NCBI GenBank assembly: GCA_038248505.1
Contig: JBBRXJ010000020.1
Location: forward strand, 1-42,236
Direction: 5' to 3'
From: JBBRXJ01 sp038248505
GTDB lineage: Bacteria; Bacteroidota; Bacteroidia; Bacteroidales; JBBRXJ01
Length of the DNA stretch: 42,236 nucleotides
Part shown: piece by piece, positions 1 to 7,778 of the stretch
Layout of the letters: each line of letters begins with the position of its first letter
Position numbering within the stretch: position 1 is the first letter of the stretch
Notes under the pieces: model-generated
What the model saw: the letters and a program-made list of their open reading frames with translations, nothing else
Database searches by the model: none
What the model was told of the DNA's origin: nothing
Program-made: the position numbers and the translations under genes

Positions 1-2
1 GG

Positions 3-1277
3 GGAGGACTTGGTAAGGTTCCGATGAAGCTTGCTGCTGTTTATTTTGCAGAGGAACCATTTTTAAATCATGCAGCAATAAATCTGCCGTGGAACGTTTT
101 ATATTCCGTTACAGAAAGAAGTAAGTTGCAAAATTCCTTTCTATTTTTTCAGGGAGATAGTGCATCAAACTATATAAAATCACTCGTAAAACATCAATCA
201 CCAGATTCATGCATCAAATTATTAAAAGCGACACAAGCTAATGTTGTTTTAATAATATGGGAAAGCCTTTCATCTTATGTTGATCCAGCACTTGGAGGCA
301 ATGCCATAGCAAGTCCAAATTTTCAGAAATTTAAACCGGATGGTATTTTCTTTTCAAATTTTTACGCCACAGGCGATCGATCTAATAGGGCACTTGTTGG
401 TCTTTTAAGTGGCTTTCCGGCACAAGCTGGTTTAACGATTGCAGACTTTCCTCAAAAAACAGCAAAGCTTCCCTATCTTTCAAAATATCTCGAAAAGGCT
501 GGATATACTAGTTATTTCTTTTATGGTGGCGACATTGATTTTGGTAATTATAACTCGGTACTTCGAAGCGCAGGCTTCGATAATATAATTTCGCTATCGG
601 ATTTTTCGTCTGATACGCTCTCCAATTGGGGTGCTCCTGATCATATATTATTAAACAAAGCAAATAAGATTTTAGCCAAAGAGGAGCGACCTTATTTTGC
701 TGTGATATTTACACAGAGTAGTCACATGCCTTATGATATTCCTATTGATCCATATTTTAAAGGAAGTAGTGATTCTGTTTTGTATTTTAACTCTATACGA
801 TATGCTGATCAAAGTATCAATAGTTTTATCGCAAAATTAAAAGCAAGCGATGATTGGAATAATACTTTAGTTATAATATCCGGAGATCATGGAATTATAT
901 TAAACGAAAAGCCAGCATATCACGACCCACAAAAGTTTAGAGTACCTATGCTTTGGATTGGTGGAGCATTAAAAAATAAAGGTATTGTAATTGAAAAAAC
1001 GTGCTCTCAGATTGATTTACCACTTATGATTTTAAATCAATTAAATATTGAGAGTAACACATTTATTTATTCTAAAGATGTATTATGCAATTCAGTGCCT
1101 GCTTTTGCTTTTTATGCATTCTCCGGAGGAGTTGGATTTATTAGTGATTCCGCGGCTTTGGTTTTGGATTTAACGAGAAATAGTCCTATCTTATCTAAAG
1201 GAAAATCAGTTGATAAAGAACTAAATTATTGCAGAGCTTTTATTCAAGAAATAACACGTGATTTTAACACTCGCTAA
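3..1277 (+). CDS. LtaS-type sulfatase-fold membrane enzyme, 5'-truncated by the window edge
   Basis: The reading frame is open to the window start: codons before the ATG at 24 read GGLGKVP, which looks like family sequence, so the true start lies upstream and the N-terminal membrane segments are missing. Counting from the ATG at 24, the metal-binding region VVLIIWESLSSYV gives Glu80. YATGDRSNRA holds Thr116, the position that carries the catalytic threonine in lipoteichoic acid synthases. Near the C terminus ISGDHG is the second metal motif. In Gram-positive bacteria the family polymerises glycerol phosphate; in Gram-negative Bacteroidota the substrate is generally unknown, with phosphoglycerol or phosphoethanolamine transfer to surface glycans the likely chemistry, acting on the periplasmic face. 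The stop codon lies inside the stem of a terminator hairpin. The fold assignment is firm; the substrate is not known. Confidence 0.85.
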   Translation, partial: GGLGKVPMKLAAVYFAEEPFLNHAAINLPWNVLYSVTERSKLQNSFLFFQGDSASNYIKSLVKHQSPDSCIKLLKATQANVVLIIWESLSSYVDPALGGNAIASPNFQKFKPDGIFFSNFYATGDRSNRALVGLLSGFPAQAGLTIADFPQKTAKLPYLSKYLEKAGYTSYFFYGGDIDFGNYNSVLRSAGFDNIISLSDFSSDTLSNWGAPDHILLNKANKILAKEERPYFAVIFTQSSHMPYDIPIDPYFKGSSDSVLYFNSIRYADQSINSFIAKLKASDDWNNTLVIISGDHGIILNEKPAYHDPQKFRVPMLWIGGALKNKGIVIEKTCSQIDLPLMILNQLNIESNTFIYSKDVLCNSVPAFAFYAFSGGVGFISDSAALVLDLTRNSPILSKGKSVDKELNYCRAFIQEITRDFNTR

Positions 1278-1292
1278 AATCACGTGTTATTT
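1249..1292. terminator. Bidirectional terminator, 18-bp perfect stem
   Basis: Arms 1249-1266 and 1275-1292 are perfect reverse complements around an 8-nt loop (ACACTCGC). The left arm is the last coding sequence of the preceding gene, and its TAA stop is the first three bases of the right arm. The arms begin and end in A/T, so either strand gives a stem followed by a short U-rich stretch. It sits between two convergent genes, as a shared terminator would. Confidence 0.8.
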
Positions 1293-1298
1293 GAAAAA

Positions 1299-2441
1299 TT
1301 ATCCTTTGTGATTTTTTAATATACTCATCAGCGCATTTGCAGAGCCAGCAGGTGCATTACGCAGAGCTGGCATAGCATCATCAGCAAAGTATTGATCTTT
1401 TTCAAGCGCTTTGCTAAAAGCATTTTCGCCCATATTTATAAGAGCAATAATAGCTGCATTTCGTGTAACGCCAGATTTAAGCGCTTTAATGATCTCATCT
1501 GTTGCATTGCTTGCACCTAAACTACCAAGTGATTTTATGGCATTCTTTTTTATTTCACGATTCCAATGTGCTTGTTTATTTGATTCATCATCGCTTCCTT
1601 TTAATTCTTGAAAACGTGAATCGGCCAAAAGAGCTATCAGTGGGTCCACTACTTTATTACTTCCAAGGTTGCCAAGGGCCTCAGCAGCATAGGATATAGC
1701 CTCTCTGTTTTCACCTGTAATTATTTTTAGTAAGGTATCAATTGCGCTTGAATCACCAATCTCACTTAGTATCTTGCAAACACTTGCTTCCGTTTCTTTG
1801 TTGTCGGCCATTCGTATGGTTGCTGCTTGTGCTGGTTTTCCTATTTGTATTAGTGCTTGAACGGATGCTTCAACGAGATCTTTGTGTATGTCGAGCAAAC
1901 TACGAATGAGTGGTTCAATAGCATCAGCATCTTTTATTTTTCCTAATATTTTTATTGCTAAAACTCGAATAGGAACGGCTTTTGTTGAACCAGCTAGTTT
2001 TATTAATTCCGAAACAGCGGGTTTACCTATGGCTGTTAATCCATCTACCGCAGCAGATGTGCTGTGTTCGTTATTGCTTTCAAGTGCATTTAGCATTATA
2101 GATAGAGCATTGCTTGCACCTAAATAGCCCAAGCAGCGTATTGCTTCTGCCGCTATTTCTTTGTTGGATGATTCTGCTAATTTGCTTATCTGTGGTAAAA
2201 CTTCTTGAATCTTTAATAAAGTCGTTGCTTTTACTGCTGCAAGACCAAGTTTTCCGGTGTCTCCACTTGTTAAAATGGCCGTAATAGTACTTGTAGCTTT
2301 TCCTTTATCTAATTTAAGAACCGATTCGGCTGCTTTCTTCGCCAATACATGATCATCTGAGATCAATGTTTTAATAATTTTTTCGTACTCTCCTGCGGCA
2401 AGCCATTTATCTATCTTTGCGGGTGTGGTTTTAAAAAACAT
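1299..2441 (-). CDS. HEAT-repeat (PBS-lyase-like) protein
   Basis: About 380 residues of repeated helical hairpins of roughly 30 residues each, with phrases such as AAEAIRCLGYLGASNAL, AVPIRVLAIKILGKIKDADAIEPLI and AISYAAEALGNLGSNKVVDPLIALL. This is the armadillo-like HEAT/PBS-lyase repeat pattern, usually a protein-binding scaffold. There is no signal peptide or membrane segment, so it is probably cytoplasmic. I chose the ATG at 2441 rather than the one at 2486 because AAGGAGGAAAT stands directly before it, an unusually strong Shine-Dalgarno sequence for this genome, and because MFFKTTPAKIDKW begins the folded part. No partner is evident from the neighbours. The function is unknown. Confidence 0.85.
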   Translation of the reverse strand: MFFKTTPAKIDKWLAAGEYEKIIKTLISDDHVLAKKAAESVLKLDKGKATSTITAILTSGDTGKLGLAAVKATTLLKIQEVLPQISKLAESSNKEIAAEAIRCLGYLGASNALSIMLNALESNNEHSTSAAVDGLTAIGKPAVSELIKLAGSTKAVPIRVLAIKILGKIKDADAIEPLIRSLLDIHKDLVEASVQALIQIGKPAQAATIRMADNKETEASVCKILSEIGDSSAIDTLLKIITGENREAISYAAEALGNLGSNKVVDPLIALLADSRFQELKGSDDESNKQAHWNREIKKNAIKSLGSLGASNATDEIIKALKSGVTRNAAIIALINMGENAFSKALEKDQYFADDAMPALRNAPAGSANALMSILKNHKG

Positions 2442-2455
2442 ATTTCCTCCTTTTT
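2442..2455 (-). promoter_or_regulatory. Strong Shine-Dalgarno site of the HEAT-repeat gene
   Basis: On the minus strand AAAAGGAGGAAAT precedes the ATG at 2441. AGGAGG is a full anti-SD match, while most starts in this window have none. It decides the start against an in-frame upstream ATG at 2486. Confidence 0.6.
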
Positions 2456-2490
2456 TGTTATAAATATACAAAGAAGCCTGATTCAAATAT

Positions 2491-3087
2491 CTAAAAACGG
2501 ATGTTTTTTATTGGTATTTCCATATCGCCAAGATCCATCATGGCGTTAATTAGGCTGACATGCTGATAGTTCCTTAAATCGTTGGGGCTAATTTCTTTTT
2601 CAATAATTTGTTTTGTTTCAATTAAGAATGCTCTTTTTGTACCAGGCAAAAGTGGTGTTGATGGCGTATGCCATTGGTTACCATCATATAATGCGATATT
2701 GGCATAGGATGTGTCACTTAGTAAACCATTTTTTATAATTAGTACATCGTCTTCATTGCCTTTTTGATTTGTTAGTTCGTTCAAAAAGTCCCTGTTTTCA
2801 TATTTAAAACGGTAGTCAATGGTATCAGAATGTACTAATTTCAGGCTGCTGATTTTTCGTTTGTTATACGGATCTATTGTAAAGCCATGAAATTTTTCAT
2901 TATAAAGTACTCTGCATTTATATGTATCTTCTTTATAGGATGTAAGTTCGCCTATTACCTCTTCAATTTTAAAATAAGGGGCAATGTTAAAAAGATGTTT
3001 TAGAGATCGGGCGATGCGTTTCTCGTGATAGGCTATATTCCATGCATATCCATCTGCAATTTTTATACTTTCAACTAAGCGGAACAT
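2491..3087 (-). CDS. pabC: Aminodeoxychorismate lyase-like, class IV PLP aminotransferase fold
   Basis: Predicted to release pyruvate from 4-amino-4-deoxychorismate to give p-aminobenzoate, a folate precursor. The 198-residue protein shows class IV features: FKYENRDFLNEL with Lys95 at the position expected for the PLP lysine, DVLIIKNGLLSDTSYANIALYDG (the family's E/D-x-x-x-xN strand), then the loop TPLLPGTKRAFLIE. It is short for the family (usual length about 270) because the N-terminal part is compact. Its start overlaps the end of the pabB-like gene by 17 bp, which supports the pairing with chorismate amination. A branched-chain or D-amino-acid transaminase is less likely given the partner. 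Confidence 0.8.
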   Translation of the reverse strand: MFRLVESIKIADGYAWNIAYHEKRIARSLKHLFNIAPYFKIEEVIGELTSYKEDTYKCRVLYNEKFHGFTIDPYNKRKISSLKLVHSDTIDYRFKYENRDFLNELTNQKGNEDDVLIIKNGLLSDTSYANIALYDGNQWHTPSTPLLPGTKRAFLIETKQIIEKEISPNDLRNYQHVSLINAMMDLGDMEIPIKNIRF

Positions 3088-4042
3088 ATATTTTATTTAT
3101 TAACTCATCATATTCTTTTTTAGGATCACTATAAACGGTAATGCCACCACCACTTTTATAAAGCATTTTTCCATTCATATTCTCAATATATCGTATTAGT
3201 ACAAAACTATCTATTTCTTTGCCATCAAAAATGCCAGCAATTCCAGTATAATAGCGACGAGCATATTGTTCGGCCTCTTTAATTATTTCAAGGGTTTTTA
3301 TTTTGGGCGCACCCGTTACAGAGCCAGCAGGTAACATTGAAAAAAGAATTGATCCGATTTTTGATGTCCAATTTTCTGGTAATTTCCCTTCAATTTCAGA
3401 GCTTATTTGGAGTAAATTTTTTCTGTTTGTATTAATACGATTAATGAAACGAAAACGGTTTATCTTAACATTGTGTGTGAAAATGCTTAGGTCATTTCGT
3501 ATCAAATCAACAATAGTAGCATGTTCAGCGAGTTCTTTTTGATCATTCATAATAATATTTTCGGCATTTGGTATTTCTGCATCTATGGTTCCCTTCATTG
3601 GGTATGAAAATAATGAACCTTTTGATGAACGAATGAAACATTCAGGCGAGAATACGACGAACTGGTTTTTATAACACAATTTATAGGGTGCATGAGAAGA
3701 ATGAAAGATTTCTTCAAGGCTACTGTTAATGCTTAGTTCTGTTGGGAAAGTTAAATTGGTGAGGTACGAATCGCCTTGCTGCTGATGTGTAGCTACTTTA
3801 TTAAATGCAGTAAGATAATCATCATAGGATATTGTATTTAGTATCTTAATCGAAATCTCTTTCTTTTTTGATTCTGTCTGATTTGTATTTCCTCTAATTG
3901 AATATAATATATCATTTGAAATAGAATCGAGTTTATATATGTGGCAATTTTTTAATTCGTAATCTATAATAAATAAAAAGGGACATTCCTTTGCACCTAA
4001 TTCATTTGCCTGCTTTATAAATGTTTGTGAATTTAAAACCAT
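3071..4042 (-). CDS. pabB: Aminodeoxychorismate synthase component I
   Basis: Chorismate-binding enzyme of 323 residues that aminates chorismate with ammonia from a glutaminase partner, which is not in the window. Diagnostic motifs are PMKGTI (the PIKGT motif of PabB, with its lysine), DLIRNDLS, MLPAGSVTGAPKIKTLEII, YYTGIAGIFDG and the C-terminal SGGGITVYSDPKKEYDE. The PMKGT lysine separates PabB from anthranilate synthase component I. It is shorter than E. coli PabB (about 450 residues), matching the short N-terminally reduced form common in Bacteroidota. It overlaps corA upstream by 10 bp and pabC downstream by 17 bp, so the set is almost certainly translated as one operon. Confidence 0.88.
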   Translation of the reverse strand: MVLNSQTFIKQANELGAKECPFLFIIDYELKNCHIYKLDSISNDILYSIRGNTNQTESKKKEISIKILNTISYDDYLTAFNKVATHQQQGDSYLTNLTFPTELSINSSLEEIFHSSHAPYKLCYKNQFVVFSPECFIRSSKGSLFSYPMKGTIDAEIPNAENIIMNDQKELAEHATIVDLIRNDLSIFTHNVKINRFRFINRINTNRKNLLQISSEIEGKLPENWTSKIGSILFSMLPAGSVTGAPKIKTLEIIKEAEQYARRYYTGIAGIFDGKEIDSFVLIRYIENMNGKMLYKSGGGITVYSDPKKEYDELINKIYVPLS

Positions 4043-5115
4043 TTTTGTCTTTTAAAGTACCACAATAAACTCCCGGATATTAAAACGATATAGCCCCATA
4101 CCATAAGATATCCATAAGACCAGCCTAACTCTGGCATAAATTTAAAATTCATACCATATAAACTGGTTATAAATGTAAGTGGAATAAATATTGAGGACAT
4201 TACAGTGAGAATTTTCATTACTTCATTTAATTTATTACTTATAAATGACTGATGAAGGTTCTCAAGATCTGCTACTACTTCACGATTTGAATCAAAGGAC
4301 TCTGCTAAATGGAGTATATGATCGTCAATATCTGATATGTATTTGTAATTATCCTTGTGTATGAGAAAGGAGTCTTCATTTACTAATTTATCAAGCGCAT
4401 CACGCAAAGGATAAATAGCTTTTCTCGTTATAATCATATCCTTCTTGAGACTCTGTATTAAATTCATATAAAAATCCTGATCATCAGAATAAATATTCTC
4501 TTCAAGCGTCTCGATTTTATCACTAATAAATTCATCGGCAAAAAAGTAATGGTCAACAATTGCATCAATTAATACATAAAATAAATAATCAGCTTTACGC
4601 TGTCTTATTTGGCCTCTATTGTTGATTATTTTATCACGCACATAATTAAATTCGCTAATTTTTTTCTCTGTAAAAGATAAAACATATCCATCACCTAATA
4701 TTAAACTCACTTGCTCTGATTCAATTTCTTTACGTGTTACAGATAAGAGTTTTAGTGTAATGAAAATATTTTTATTGTTAAACTCAACTTTCGGTCTATG
4801 ATCTGTATTTAAGATATCTTCGAGCCACATTGGCTCTAGTTCAAGAATATCACCAAAATGTTTAATAATGGAAATGTCGTGAACTCCATCAATCATATAC
4901 CAGTTAATACAATTATTGTCAATTGATCGAATTGCTTCTGGTATGTTTTCTGTCTCAATATTTTTGGATTCCTGATCGTTATAACGAATAACATGTACTG
5001 ATACATTATCACGACGCTCTTTCCCAATATGAACAAGTGATCCCGGAGGTAATCCTGCTTTTTTCTTTGCCTTGCGAATGTGCAATATGCGCAGACTTTT
5101 ACTGAGGTTCATCAT
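4033..5115 (-). CDS. corA: CorA magnesium/cobalt transporter
   Basis: A 360-residue protein with a cytoplasmic alpha/beta N-terminal domain, a long helical stalk, and two membrane helices at the extreme C terminus joined by the signature YGMNF (in TSLYGMNFKFMPELGWSYGY). This GMN motif forms the selectivity filter of the pentameric channel, and the tail is the usual basic KRQKWF. Mg2+ is the likely ion. The start overlaps the upstream acetyltransferase stop by 4 bp and the end overlaps pabB, so it is co-transcribed with unrelated functions. An in-frame second Met directly follows the first. Confidence 0.93.
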   Translation of the reverse strand: MMNLSKSLRILHIRKAKKKAGLPPGSLVHIGKERRDNVSVHVIRYNDQESKNIETENIPEAIRSIDNNCINWYMIDGVHDISIIKHFGDILELEPMWLEDILNTDHRPKVEFNNKNIFITLKLLSVTRKEIESEQVSLILGDGYVLSFTEKKISEFNYVRDKIINNRGQIRQRKADYLFYVLIDAIVDHYFFADEFISDKIETLEENIYSDDQDFYMNLIQSLKKDMIITRKAIYPLRDALDKLVNEDSFLIHKDNYKYISDIDDHILHLAESFDSNREVVADLENLHQSFISNKLNEVMKILTVMSSIFIPLTFITSLYGMNFKFMPELGWSYGYLMVWGYIVLISGSLLWYFKRQKWF

Positions 5116-5579
5116 ACGATTTTATTTTTATAAAAATGAACGCTATACGGTTCAAGGTAATCATTTTTGTGCTCTGTTTTTTGTAGTAAAAAACCTTTTC
5201 GCTTGTAAAAGTTAATGGCTCTGGTGAAGTTAACATCCGTTTTTAAATGCAAAAATATTTTTTTATTTTCCTTACACCAATTTATAACTTCATTGTATAA
5301 TTCATCTGCAATCCCTTTTCCTCTATATGATTTATCAATATAGAATCGCTTTAATTCAGCATTTTTTGAGTCAATAGCATTTATGGCTATGCATGCTATT
5401 ATAATACTATTATTTTCAAATACCCAAAAACATGCTTTATTTCCATTGTAATTTTCGCCAATATTCTCAATATCCTTATCGTACCCATTAATATCTAACT
5501 GATAGTCATATTCTGCATAGCAAGCTCGTATTAATTCTTTAATAGGTATTTGATCATTATCTTGAAACGTACGAATCAA
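5112..5579 (-). CDS. GNAT-family N-acetyltransferase
   Basis: A 155-residue single-domain protein of the GCN5-related acetyltransferase fold. The acetyl-CoA pyrophosphate loop is visible as DKSYRGKGIADELYNEVINWC (R/Q-x-x-G-x-G/A pattern) following strand ELKRFYID, and the C-terminal NFYKRKGF is the usual last helix and strand. The substrate cannot be read from the sequence. It is first in the run GNAT-corA-pabB-pabC, with 4-bp overlap to corA. Confidence 0.88.
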   Translation of the reverse strand: MIRTFQDNDQIPIKELIRACYAEYDYQLDINGYDKDIENIGENYNGNKACFWVFENNSIIIACIAINAIDSKNAELKRFYIDKSYRGKGIADELYNEVINWCKENKKIFLHLKTDVNFTRAINFYKRKGFLLQKTEHKNDYLEPYSVHFYKNKIV

Positions 5580-5603
5580 TCTCTTATTTTTTAAAAACTT
5601 ATC

Positions 5604-6329
5604 TTACATGGAATCATCGTCATCTTCTTTCTTAATTTTTCCGAGAACGAATTTTACACTCAATACATATCTGTAATAATCAATGGTATTAAATACAATA
5701 GCCGAAGTTGCTCCAGGCATCACCTGATAATTTATTATATCCTTGTTGCTAACAATTAAGGGAAAAGCTCTCTGAAATCCAACATCAAACCACATTCGTT
5801 TAGTAGCCATTATGCTAACACCTATTTCAAGCATAGCTGCTGTAAACATGCCATTTACAGTCATATCTGTAAATAGTTCGGCATTGTTTTTAATGTGCAT
5901 CGGATCGCTCATATTTGCCTCTGAAACTTTTAAAAAATCAGCTCTTTTATTATAATATCCTTCAATAATTTTGGCTCCCATGTAAATATTATTTTTGAAA
6001 TATGATTTGCGCGAATTGTATTGAAGCCCAAAAGCAATATATGCTCCGCTGTTTTCTTGACTTCCAAAAATTTCGTTATATCCTAAATGATAATTTATGA
6101 TTGCATAATCTTTCCCTTGTAAAGGATTGTTGAGCATAAAACCAAAATTACTCTGCCAAGTAAATCCTGGTTTCTCGTTGTAATTAAGACTTATATCGAG
6201 CGTACGGTCGGGTAAAGCGAGCAAATTTAAACCCAATGTGGTTCGTTTGATTTTCTCCTCAGCAGCTTTCGTTTTTATGCTTGTGGTTAAAATGATTAAA
6301 ACCCCTAGTAATACAATATGTGCTCTCAT
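5604..6329 (-). CDS. Predicted outer-membrane beta-barrel-like protein
   Basis: A 241-residue protein with an N-terminal signal peptide (MRAHIVLLGVLIILTTSIKTKA, cleavage probably after AKA/KA near residue 22). The rest alternates polar and hydrophobic residues in strands ending in aromatic residues (LDISLNYNE, AYIAFGLQYNSRK, MWFDVGFQRAF, YYRYVLSVKFVLGKI), as in small outer-membrane barrels. The tail KKEDDDDSM is strongly acidic. I recognise no specific family. It lies 44 bp after the sulfatase gene on the same strand, so it may belong to that transcript, but a role in polysaccharide use is only a guess from position. Confidence 0.7.
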   Translation of the reverse strand: MRAHIVLLGVLIILTTSIKTKAAEEKIKRTTLGLNLLALPDRTLDISLNYNEKPGFTWQSNFGFMLNNPLQGKDYAIINYHLGYNEIFGSQENSGAYIAFGLQYNSRKSYFKNNIYMGAKIIEGYYNKRADFLKVSEANMSDPMHIKNNAELFTDMTVNGMFTAAMLEIGVSIMATKRMWFDVGFQRAFPLIVSNKDIINYQVMPGATSAIVFNTIDYYRYVLSVKFVLGKIKKEDDDDSM

Positions 6330-6373
6330 GTGGTAAATTTATGCTTCTTTATTATAAATGTAATAAGACTAAT

Positions 6374-7774
6374 CTATTCCGTTTTATGTAAATTTTTATA
6401 ACGCTCTTTCAAGTAGTTAATGTGTGATACATCTGCGGGCATCTGCATGATTAATGAAGCTGGCAGTGCTTGCATCGATTTCTCCATGCTGTCTAATTTA
6501 ACTTTTAGCATCTTCATTATGTCCGGAAATGTCTCTGCTAAATTATTTTTCTCGCTCGGATCTTGTTTAATATTAACTAAAAGTTCACCTTGCGCTGGCA
6601 TGTACCTTTTATTATAATCATCTGTCTGGCCTGCAAAGGCTTTTTTATATTTCCAGTCACCTAATCTATACGCCTCAAATTTATTACTATATATGTAGAC
6701 AAATTCGTTACCATTTCTTATACCTTGCCCCGTTAGAACTTTTGTAATATCAATGCCATCATACACCCTATCTTTGGCCATATTACTACCGCATATATTT
6801 GCAAAAGTAGGAAAGAGATCAAGCATCGATACCATGTTGTCATAATTTGTACCCGCTTTAATTTTTGTTTTCCACATAGCCACTGTAGGAACGCGTTGAC
6901 CACCTTCGTAGGTAGTACCCTTGCCTTCACGCAAAATGCCAGCTGAGCCTCCAAGCTCATATTGATTGTGCCACGGACCATTATCACTTGTAAAAATAAC
7001 AAATGTATTTTCAAGAATGCCTTGTTGCTCTAATTCAGCGAGTATTTCGCCAACACTCCAATCTATTTCCTGAATGACATCACCATATAAGCCTCGTTTT
7101 GATGTACCCATGAATTTTTCAGATGCGTAAATTGGTACATGAGGCATGTTATGACACATATATAGAAAGAATGGATTTTTTTTGTGTTCTTGAATAAATT
7201 TTATAGATTCTTCTGTATAACGTTTGGTGATGTAATGTTGATCTGGATTGAATTCCTCTACAATAGTATCGCGCATATACACCTGACCGCTCATGTCGTT
7301 ACTGTAGGGGATGCCAAAGTAATGATCAAAACCCTGATTGATTGGCAAGAATTCTCGATGATGCCCGAGGTGCCATTTACCAAAGATGCCGGTGGAGTAT
7401 CCCTTTGTTTTTAACATCTCAGCAATAGTAATCTCTGATTGGGGCATACCTGTGAAACTCTCGGGAAAAAAAACGGAGTTTACTCCCATTCGTATCGGAT
7501 ATCTTCCTGTTAATAATCCTGCTCGTGAAGGACTACTGTATGGGGCTGGGCAATAAAATTCCGAGAACTTAATCCCTTCAGCCGCCATTCTATCAATATT
7601 GGGGGTTTTAATATCTTCTGCTCCAAAACATCCAATATCACCATATCCTAAGTCGTCGGTTAATATAATAATGATGTTAGGACTCGTTTTTTCTTGTGCT
7701 TTTATTGGCAAATTAAAAACGAGTGATGCTGAGAGAACACCTCCACTAATTAAAAAAGGGTTTAAATAATACAT
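6374..7774 (-). CDS. Secreted sulfatase, serine-type formylglycine site
   Basis: A 466-residue alkaline-phosphatase-fold sulfatase that hydrolyses sulfate esters. The hydrophobic N terminus with IKAQ near residue 27 is an export signal. IIILTDDLGYGD supplies the paired Asp metal ligands (Asp40, Asp41). The activation motif is S80-S-P-S-R with LLTGRYP: the residue to be converted to formylglycine is serine, not cysteine, which implies maturation by an anaerobic radical-SAM enzyme (anSME/AtsB type) encoded elsewhere. FGKWHLGHH and VIFTSDNGPW are the other active-site motifs. The start is 4 nt after the GH28-like gene, so the two are co-expressed and probably act on the same sulfated glycan. Confidence 0.92.
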   Translation of the reverse strand: MYYLNPFLISGGVLSASLVFNLPIKAQEKTSPNIIIILTDDLGYGDIGCFGAEDIKTPNIDRMAAEGIKFSEFYCPAPYSSPSRAGLLTGRYPIRMGVNSVFFPESFTGMPQSEITIAEMLKTKGYSTGIFGKWHLGHHREFLPINQGFDHYFGIPYSNDMSGQVYMRDTIVEEFNPDQHYITKRYTEESIKFIQEHKKNPFFLYMCHNMPHVPIYASEKFMGTSKRGLYGDVIQEIDWSVGEILAELEQQGILENTFVIFTSDNGPWHNQYELGGSAGILREGKGTTYEGGQRVPTVAMWKTKIKAGTNYDNMVSMLDLFPTFANICGSNMAKDRVYDGIDITKVLTGQGIRNGNEFVYIYSNKFEAYRLGDWKYKKAFAGQTDDYNKRYMPAQGELLVNIKQDPSEKNNLAETFPDIMKMLKVKLDSMEKSMQALPASLIMQMPADVSHINYLKERYKNLHKTE

Positions 7775-7778
7775 TGTT

